Shown in pieces: positions 58,615 to 64,000 of a DNA stretch of 64,000 bases; the stretch's first letter is position 1; each line of letters opens with the position of its first letter. Under the pieces are notes generated by a model, which saw nothing but the letters and a program-made list of their open reading frames with translations, was not told where the DNA came from and made no database searches. The position numbers were made by a program, and so were the translations under genes. Source of the DNA: Rhizobium sp. Q54 (GTDB taxonomy: Bacteria > Pseudomonadota > Alphaproteobacteria > UBA2966 > CAIVPW01); assembly GCA_945889645.1 (NCBI GenBank), contig CAMDCA010000004.1, positions 25,585-89,584 on the forward strand, in the 5' to 3' direction.

Positions 58615-58627
58615 ATGGCCGCCCGCG

Positions 58628-59953
58628 TTACGCCAGCCGCCCGGTGAGGCTGTTCGGGTTGGCGGAAACGATGGTCACCGCTGCGACCGTGCCAAGGCGG
58701 TCTTCCGGCCCATCGACGTGCACTGCCTGCATGTACGGCGAGCGGCCGGCAAGCTGACCAGGCATGCGTCCCGGCCGCTCCAGCAACACGTCGATCGTCC
58801 GCCCGACGGTGGCCTCGTCGAAGCGGCGGCGCTGGGCGGCAAGCGCCGCGTTGAGCACTGCCAGACGTTCGTCCTTCACTTCGTCGCCTAGCTGCGCGCG
58901 CTCGGCGGCCGGCGTGCCGGCGCGCGGGCTGTACTTGAACGAGTAGGCGTTGGCGTAGCCGACGTCCTCGACCAGACGCAGTGTGGCGGCGAAGTCGTCG
59001 TCGTCCTCGCCAGGGAACCCGACGATGAAGTCGCCCGACAGCGCCAGATCGGGGCGCGCGGTGCGTAGCGCATCGACCACGCGGCGGTAGTCGTCGGCGC
59101 TGTGGCGGCGGTTCATCGCCGCCAGAACGCGGTCGGAGCCGGACTGCACCGGCAGGTGGATGAACGGCATCAGTGCCGGAACCTCGGCGTGGGCGCGGAT
59201 GAGGTCGGCGTCCATGTCGAGCGGGTGCGAGGTCGTATAGCGGATGCGCCGCAGCGACGGAATCTCGGCCAAGCGCCGCACCAGCTCGCCGAACGAGCAG
59301 CGGCCGCCATCGGCGCGCTCGCCGTGGTAGGCGTTGACGTTCTGCCCCAGCAAGGTGATCTCTCGCGCGCCAAGCTCGACCAGGCGCTCTGCCTCGGCCT
59401 GCACGTCGGCGAGGGGGCGCGAATACTCGGCGCCGCGGGTGTAGGGCACTACGCAGAAGGTGCAGAACTTGTCGCAGCCTTCCTGCACGGTCAGGAACGC
59501 CGACGACTCGGACGAGGTATGGGCCGGCAGCGCATCGAACTTCGAGTCGCTGGGGAATGCGGTGTCGACGGACTTTGTATTGGTCTTCTCCAGCGCATCG
59601 ATCAGGTCGCCGAGGCGATGGTAGGCCTGAGGCCCGACAACGACGTCAACGAACGGCGCGCGGCGCTGCATCTCCTCACCCTCGGCCTGGGCGACGCAGC
59701 CGGCGACGGCGATGCGCAAATCCTGCCCCATGGCGCGGCGGAAGCGCTGCAACGCGTTCAGGCGACCGAGCTCGGAGTACAGCTTGTCGGCCGCCTTCTC
59801 GCGGATGTGGCAGGTGTTGATCAGGACCAGGTCCGCGTCTTCAGGCGCGTCACACGCGGCATAGCCTTTGGCCGCCAGGACGTCCGCCATGCGGGCAGAG
59901 TCGTAGACGTTCATTTGGCAGCCGTAGGTCTTGATGAACAGCTTCTTCGGCAA
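58628..59953 (-). CDS. miaB: tRNA-2-methylthio-N6-dimethylallyladenosine synthase MiaB
   Basis: This radical-SAM enzyme adds a methylthio group to A37 of tRNAs. The 441-residue protein has the UPF0004 domain with three Cys ([29 protein letters not shown]), the radical-[18 protein letters not shown] with its CxxxCxxC motif, and a C-terminal TRAM domain ([22 protein letters not shown]). I start at the TTG at 59953 ([11 protein letters not shown]) with GGAG ten bases upstream; the open frame upstream is not MiaB-like. Confidence 0.94.
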   Translation of the reverse strand: MPKKLFIKTYGCQMNVYDSARMADVLAAKGYAACDAPEDADLVLINTCHIREKAADKLYSELGRLNALQRFRRAMGQDLRIAVAGCVAQAEGEEMQRRAPFVDVVVGPQAYHRLGDLIDALEKTNTKSVDTAFPSDSKFDALPAHTSSESSAFLTVQEGCDKFCTFCVVPYTRGAEYSRPLADVQAEAERLVELGAREITLLGQNVNAYHGERADGGRCSFGELVRRLAEIPSLRRIRYTTSHPLDMDADLIRAHAEVPALMPFIHLPVQSGSDRVLAAMNRRHSADDYRRVVDALRTARPDLALSGDFIVGFPGEDDDDFAATLRLVEDVGYANAYSFKYSPRAGTPAAERAQLGDEVKDERLAVLNAALAAQRRRFDEATVGRTIDVLLERPGRMPGQLAGRSPYMQAVHVDGPEDRLGTVAAVTIVSANPNSLTGRLA

Positions 59954-60068
59954 CGCGTCACGGCTCCGGTGAAAGCACAGGTTTCGGTCTCGGGGGGCCA
60001 CGACCCAGCCAGAGCTCGCGAAACCAACGTCTTTGGATGCCGCGACGTTAGCATCCAAGGGGGTCTAG

Positions 60069-60914
60069 TCAAGCGGGGGGCGGCAAAGCCTCGGCCTGCG
60101 CTGCCACCCGCGCCGCGGGCGCGCGGCTGGGGGCATCCAGCCGGCCACTGATCGCGCGGGAATGGCCCTCGGTCACCACCCGCTGGCAATGGGCCGCCAA
60201 TTCCTTGCGGGAGGCGAAATCGCTGGCCCGCACGGGCGTGTGGAACTGCACGACGACCCGGGCATGGCCCTGGCCCAGCACGCCCCACAGGTGCGACGGC
60301 AACGACATTTTGCCGTACCAGGTCAGGCGATGGCGCGAGCGCCGGCCGAGCGGAAACCCATCGAGCTGGGTGTAGGCGAGGCTGACCGGCTGCACGACCG
60401 GCTTGCGCCCGGCGCCGACGTCGATCTCGGCGGCCGAGAACATCGCCGATTTGAACGGCGCGACGCTGTTGCCGTCGCCGCTGGTACCCTCGGCGAACAG
60501 CACGAGGTCTTCGCCGGTTGACAGGCGTGCCTGGATCTCGCTGACGCCTTCGCGCGCTTTCCCGCGCCGGCGCTCGATGAACACCGAGCGCTGCAGCTTG
60601 GCGAGCATGCTGAAGCCGGGCCAGCGGGCGATCTCGCTCTTGGCAACGAACGACACCGGCACGATGGCGCTGAGGACGACAATATCGAGCCACGACGCAT
60701 GGTTGGCACTGAACAAGGTTGGCCGTTCGGTCGAGGGAGCGCCGCGCACGTCGATGGCGACGCGCAACACGCGCGCGACGAAGCGGTGAAAGAGCACGGG
60801 GATCTGGCGCTGGGCCGGCAGCTTCAGCAGCACCGCCGCAAGCTGGATCGGGGCCAGCGCGACTGTGACTGTGAGCAGCACGACTAGGCGCCAGACGCGC
60901 AGAATGGTCAGCAT
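60069..60914 (-). CDS. plsC: 1-acyl-sn-glycerol-3-phosphate acyltransferase family protein
   Basis: It makes phosphatidic acid or remodels lysophospholipids. The 281-residue protein has an N-terminal membrane helix (LTILRVWRLVVLLTVTVAL), the acyltransferase motifs NHASWLD, VFIERRR, FAEGTSGDG and QPVSLAY, and an alanine/proline-rich end. It lies between fur and miaB, a conserved order in this lineage; ubiquinone-like or lysyl lipids are other possible acceptors. Confidence 0.88.
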   Translation of the reverse strand: MLTILRVWRLVVLLTVTVALAPIQLAAVLLKLPAQRQIPVLFHRFVARVLRVAIDVRGAPSTERPTLFSANHASWLDIVVLSAIVPVSFVAKSEIARWPGFSMLAKLQRSVFIERRRGKAREGVSEIQARLSTGEDLVLFAEGTSGDGNSVAPFKSAMFSAAEIDVGAGRKPVVQPVSLAYTQLDGFPLGRRSRHRLTWYGKMSLPSHLWGVLGQGHARVVVQFHTPVRASDFASRKELAAHCQRVVTEGHSRAISGRLDAPSRAPAARVAAQAEALPPPA

Positions 60915-60953
60915 CGGGGGCGCGCCTCCAAGCCGGCAGGGGTGCCGGGCGCG

Positions 60954-61418
60954 CTACTCTTTCTTGTCGGAGTCGAGCGCAACTCCATAGAGCTCAAGGC
61001 GATGATCGACGAGGCGAAAGCCAAGACGCTCGGCGACTTCGCGCTGTAGCTTCTCGATGCGCTCATCGGTGAACTCGATCACTTTGCCGGTGCGCAGGTC
61101 GATCAGGTGGTCGTGGTGTTCCTCGGGCGCCATCTCGTAGCGCGCGCGGCCATCGCCGAAGTCATGCCGCGCCAGGATGCCAGCGTCGCCGAACAGGCGC
61201 ACCGTACGATAGACCGTGGCAATGCTGATCTTCGGGTCGACCGCGCTGGAGCGTCGATGCAGTTCTTCGACGTCGGGATGATCCAGCGATTCGGACAACA
61301 CGCGCGCGATAACGCGGCGCTGCTCGGTCATGCGGATGCCGCGCTCGCTGCACAGTTCCTCGATCCGGCGGACATCGAGGCCCGGCGCGTGTGCCGTCGG
61401 TTTGGCGCTGTTCGGCAA
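60954..61418 (-). CDS. fur: Fur family metal-dependent regulator (Fur/Mur)
   Basis: The 154-residue protein has the Fur winged helix (RIRMTEQRRVIARVLSESLDHPDVEEL, ISIATVYRTVRLFGDAGIL) and the metal-binding region EMAPEEHHDHLIDLRTGKVIEF. No CxxC structural zinc pairs are seen, as in many alphaproteobacterial Fur proteins, which often respond to manganese (Mur). It differs from the Irr in this window: it has HHDHLID rather than the HHH haem motif. It lies between plsC and mucR. Confidence 0.93.
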   Translation of the reverse strand: MPNSAKPTAHAPGLDVRRIEELCSERGIRMTEQRRVIARVLSESLDHPDVEELHRRSSAVDPKISIATVYRTVRLFGDAGILARHDFGDGRARYEMAPEEHHDHLIDLRTGKVIEFTDERIEKLQREVAERLGFRLVDHRLELYGVALDSDKKE

Positions 61419-61438
61419 GGCTCCCCGACCTTCGACGC

Positions 61439-61861
61439 TTAGCGCTTGGTGCGCTTGCGCCGGCGGGTGGTGCCCAGGCCAATCTTCTTGGCCAAGTCAC
61501 TGCGCTGCGCCGCGTAGTTGGGCGCCACCATCGGATAGTCGGCGGGCAGACCCCAGCGTTCGCGGTACTCGTCGGGCGTCAGGTTGTAGCGAGTCTTGAG
61601 ATGCCGCTTGAGCATCTTCAACTTCTTGCCGTCCTCGAGGCAAACGATGAAGTCCGGCGTAATGGAGCGCTTGATCGAAATCGCCGGCGTCGGACGCTCC
61701 TTGGCGGCGAGCGCGGTGCCGACTCCGGCCAGCGCCGTGTAGACCTGCTGGATCAACTGCGGCAGGTCCTGCATAGCAACGGTGTTGTTGGCGACGTGCG
61801 AGGACACGATATCCGTCGTGAAGGCCAATAGGTCGTTGCTGGCTTCTGTCTTCTCGGTCAT
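61439..61861 (-). CDS. mucR: MucR/Ros family zinc-finger transcriptional regulator
   Basis: The 140-residue protein has an N-terminal oligomerisation helix (LIQQVYTALAGVG) and the zinc-finger region DFIVCLEDGKKLKMLKRHLKTRYNLTPDEYRERWGLPADYPMVAP-like, ending APNYAAQRSDLAKKIGLG. MucR proteins are H-NS-like silencers binding AT-rich DNA. The upstream 141 bases are AT-rich (TTTATATATTGG at 61896-61907), fitting autoregulation. Confidence 0.94.
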   Translation of the reverse strand: MTEKTEASNDLLAFTTDIVSSHVANNTVAMQDLPQLIQQVYTALAGVGTALAAKERPTPAISIKRSITPDFIVCLEDGKKLKMLKRHLKTRYNLTPDEYRERWGLPADYPMVAPNYAAQRSDLAKKIGLGTTRRRKRTKR

Positions 61862-62002
61862 TTACTGCGGTGTCCTGAGGATCGGCGACTGTTGTTTATA
61901 TATTGGCGGCATCTAGCCGCTGCAATACTGAAAAATCCCGAAAGCTGGTTTCTTCGGCCAGATTTAGCGCTGTTTCGACGTAATACTGTGAAGGCGGCAG
62001 AA

Positions 62003-62674
62003 TTACGGCGCGACGTCCATGGCGCGTGCGTGCGGGGGCCGCACATACTGCGGTCGCGGCGGCCCCAGATCACGAAATCCGGAGGCGCTCGCCTGCGCCT
62101 CGGCCAACGCCGCGACAACCGCCGCATCTGCGTGCGTGCATCCCACGACGACGCGGGCGCCGGGTGCCGTCGCAAACAAGTTAGTCGCCGTTCCCAGCAC
62201 GGCCGCGCCGCGCGGGGTGGCCGCAACAGCATCGGCGTACGCGAGAAGCCGCGGCGGACCGGCGGCAACTACGCCTGGACCAAACGCCTGCGCGTACGCT
62301 TCGTCGTTACGGGCGTCATTGACGACGTAGATTTCTTCCCCTGGCGCCACCACGCCGGCCGCGGCCGCGCCGGCCGCAATTGCGTGCAGCGTGCCGACCC
62401 CGAGCGCCGGCACTTTGAGGACCGCACGCAGTCCGCGCACTGCCGCTATACCGACTCGTACACCAGTGAACATGCCGGGCCCGATGCCGACCGCCAGAAC
62501 ATCGACGTCGCGGTAACGCAGACCCGCGCCGGCCAGGATTTCGGCAATGAGCGGCAACAGCCGCTCAGCCTGGCCGCGGCCCTGGGTATCGACCCGGTGC
62601 GCCACCGTACGACCGTCCACCCGAACGGCAATCGAGCCCGGATCCTGGGACGTTTCGAGCGCCAGAACCTTCAT
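62003..62674 (-). CDS. tsaB: tRNA threonylcarbamoyladenosine biosynthesis protein TsaB
   Basis: TsaB is the partner that supports TsaD in making t6A37. The 223-residue protein is a short ASKHA-fold subunit: MKVLALETSQDPGSIAV, GRGQAERLLPLIAEIL, AVGIGPGMFTGVRVGIA and RGLRAVLKVPALGVGTLHA. The ATG at 62674 is used; a start 15 codons upstream is atypical. rimI, often next to tsaB, is not here: mucR follows after 141 bases. Confidence 0.93.
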   Translation of the reverse strand: MKVLALETSQDPGSIAVRVDGRTVAHRVDTQGRGQAERLLPLIAEILAGAGLRYRDVDVLAVGIGPGMFTGVRVGIAAVRGLRAVLKVPALGVGTLHAIAAGAAAAGVVAPGEEIYVVNDARNDEAYAQAFGPGVVAAGPPRLLAYADAVAATPRGAAVLGTATNLFATAPGARVVVGCTHADAAVVAALAEAQASASGFRDLGPPRPQYVRPPHARAMDVAP

Positions 62675-62745
62675 GCGCGGCCCCGCGCCGGCCACCAACA
62701 GCGACGGATGCGGCGGCAATCCTGGTGTATTCTGGCGCCGCTCAT

Positions 62746-63840
62746 ATGCGTGGACGGTTTGCCTCTCTTGCGGCTTGGCGCGCTTGGCGCGCTGTCGGCT
62801 GCGTCGCCGCCGCGATGGTGTGCGCGGGCGTCGGCGCCACGTTCAGCGCAGGCCCCAGCACGGCCCAGACGGCGGCCGTGGCGCCGCTCAGCGGCGCCGT
62901 CATCCTCAACTACCACCGCTTTGGCGAGAATGACATTCCGGCAACCAACATCCGCTTGGAGCAGTTCGACGCCCAGATCGCCGAACTGAAAAGCGGGGCG
63001 TTCCACGTTCTGCCGCTGAGCGAGATCGCCGCGGCCCTGCGCACCGGCAAGCCCCTGCCCGACCGCACCGTCGCGATCACCATCGATGACGGCTATCTAT
63101 CGACCTACACCGAGGCCTGGCCGCGCCTGAAGGCGGCGGGATTCCCGTTCACCCTGTTCATTTCGACCGACTACATCGACGGACGCGTGCGCGGCTACAT
63201 GTCGTGGGACCAGATCCGCGAGATGGCCAAGGCGGGCGTTGAGATCGGCGGCCATGCCGCCGCCCACGGGCATTTCCCGGAAATGACCCGAGAGCAGATT
63301 CGCACCGACCTCGAGCGCTCGAACCGGCGCTACCGCGAGGAGCTCGGCACCGTGCCGACAACCTTTGCCTATCCGTTCGGCGAGATCAGCGTGCCGGCGC
63401 GCGAAGCGGTCCGCGCGGCGGGCTACACGGCCGCGTTCGGCCAGCATTCCGGCGTCGCCGAATCGGGCCTTGATATGCTCTACCAGCCGCGCTTTGCGCT
63501 GAACGAGGACTACGGCACCCAGGCGCGCTTCGTGCAGGTGGTAAACGCACAGCCGATGGGCGCGCGCGACATCACCCCCGAAGACCCAGTGCTCACCCGC
63601 ACCAACAATCCGCCGGCGTTCGGCTTCACGGTGGCCGAGGAGGTGCGCAACCTGGAGCAGATCAACTGCTTCGCCTCGCACGAGTCCCAGCCGGCCCGCA
63701 TCGAGCGGCTGGGCCGCCGCATCGAGGTGCGGGTCGAGACGCCATTTCCCGCCGGACGCGCGCGGTTTAACTGCACGGTGCGCGGCGACGGCGACCGTTG
63801 GCGCTGGTTCGGAATGCAGTTCTTGGTGCCGGCGCGCTAG
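62746..63840 (+). CDS. Secreted polysaccharide deacetylase (NodB domain)
   Basis: The 364-residue protein has a signal peptide (AVGCVAAAMVCAGVGATFSA) and a NodB-homology deacetylase. Visible catalytic motifs: AITIDDGY (base Asp and metal Asp), the metal His pair in GGHAAAHGHFPEM, and YPFGEIS. It removes acetyl groups from an N-acetylated envelope or matrix glycan; the substrate is not evident. I use the ATG at 62746; a GTG at 62725 would add seven residues. The stop lies 3 bases before an IS element end. Confidence 0.9.
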   Translation: MRGRFASLAAWRAWRAVGCVAAAMVCAGVGATFSAGPSTAQTAAVAPLSGAVILNYHRFGENDIPATNIRLEQFDAQIAELKSGAFHVLPLSEIAAALRTGKPLPDRTVAITIDDGYLSTYTEAWPRLKAAGFPFTLFISTDYIDGRVRGYMSWDQIREMAKAGVEIGGHAAAHGHFPEMTREQIRTDLERSNRRYREELGTVPTTFAYPFGEISVPAREAVRAAGYTAAFGQHSGVAESGLDMLYQPRFALNEDYGTQARFVQVVNAQPMGARDITPEDPVLTRTNNPPAFGFTVAEEVRNLEQINCFASHESQPARIERLGRRIEVRVETPFPAGRARFNCTVRGDGDRWRWFGMQFLVPAR

Positions 63841-63843
63841 CTA

Positions 63844-64000
63844 GAGCACTTTGAGATCGGGTTGAATCGCGGGGGATTCACGTGAGGGCGCAGGTGTGAT
63901 TCAAGATGCTGGCTGGGAGATGGAGGCCAGCATGAATGCCGAAACCTTACTCTGGTGATTTGCGCGGACGAGTGATCGCGGTCGTGGAGGCGGAGGCGTT
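63844..64000 (+). mobile_element. IS630-type insertion sequence, left end, cut by window
   Basis: The sequence from GAGCACTTTGAGATCGGG, preceded by a TA dinucleotide (63842-63843), has the look of an IS630-family terminal repeat inserted at TA. Subterminal GATTCA words repeat at 63877 and 63899. The transposase begins at 63936. The right end lies outside the window. Confidence 0.65.
63936..64000 (+). CDS. IS630 family transposase, N-terminal fragment (continues beyond window)
   Basis: The frame reads MPKPYSGDLRGRVIAVVEAE, the typical start of IS630-family transposase helix-turn-helix domains, and runs off the right edge with no stop. GGAG lies about 14 bases upstream of the ATG. Confidence 0.65.
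   Translation, partial: MPKPYSGDLRGRVIAVVEAEA

Overview
The window is a dense, high-GC bacterial chromosome segment that looks like core chromosome of an alphaproteobacterium, probably Rhodospirillales-like. The evidence is a combination of lineage-typical genes: a RegB/RegA (PrrBA/ActSR) redox pair, Irr, a MucR/Ros zinc-finger regulator, MmcB, rpsT just upstream of the dnaA block, and the syntenic run tsaB-mucR-fur-plsC-miaB-phoH-ybeY-corC-lnt-XRE-metK-trmB. No tRNA, rRNA or CRISPR array was seen.

Layout. 1-4.4 kb: a truncated HAD phosphatase, mmcB, and the ADP-heptose genes gmhA-hldE-hldD for lipopolysaccharide inner core. 4.5-9.9 kb: a metallophosphatase, the RegA/RegB redox two-component system, a CbiB-like membrane protein lacking catalytic residues, and two tandem SCO copper chaperones on the other strand. 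9.9-18.3 kb: a replication block gyrB-recF-dnaN-(gap)-dnaA-rhodanese-(gap)-rpsT. 18.4-26.8 kb: mutM, ubiE, ubiB, coaBC, dut, then a sulfur group (Rrf2 regulator, cysK, ThiF/MoeB-like) and a methyltransferase. 26.9-34.4 kb: a PhoD-type phosphatase and a 1456-residue multi-VWA membrane protein with a membrane partner. 34.5-36.5 kb: a 2-hydroxyacid dehydrogenase and two small proteins. 36.5-39.7 kb: an Irr-linked oxidative/iron-stress locus (irr, rubrerythrin, Fe-S oxidoreductase, DUF3501) with two Irr-type palindromes. 39.7-41.6 kb: a decayed DUF5681 gene and a nitronate monooxygenase. 41.6-51.2 kb: the transcription/translation operon rimP-nusA-ylxR/L7Ae-infB-rbfA-truB-rpsO-pnp. 51.4-62.7 kb: the envelope/tRNA/regulator run listed above. 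62.7-64 kb: a polysaccharide deacetylase and the left end of an IS630-type element.

Many neighbours overlap by 1 or 4 bases (ATGA or TGATG junctions), which indicates translational coupling. The least ordinary features are: the giant VWA fusion without MoxR or DUF58 neighbours; Irr palindromes placed differently on two promoters; a CUG start for the YlxR/L7Ae protein backed by a strong Shine-Dalgarno; a histone-H1-like tail on YbeY; the degenerate CbiB homologue beside RegBA/SCO; MutM missing one zinc ligand; and an unexplained 590-base region upstream of the rhodanese-dnaA pair. No wholly new system is proven; the VWA pair is the best candidate for something uncharacterised.
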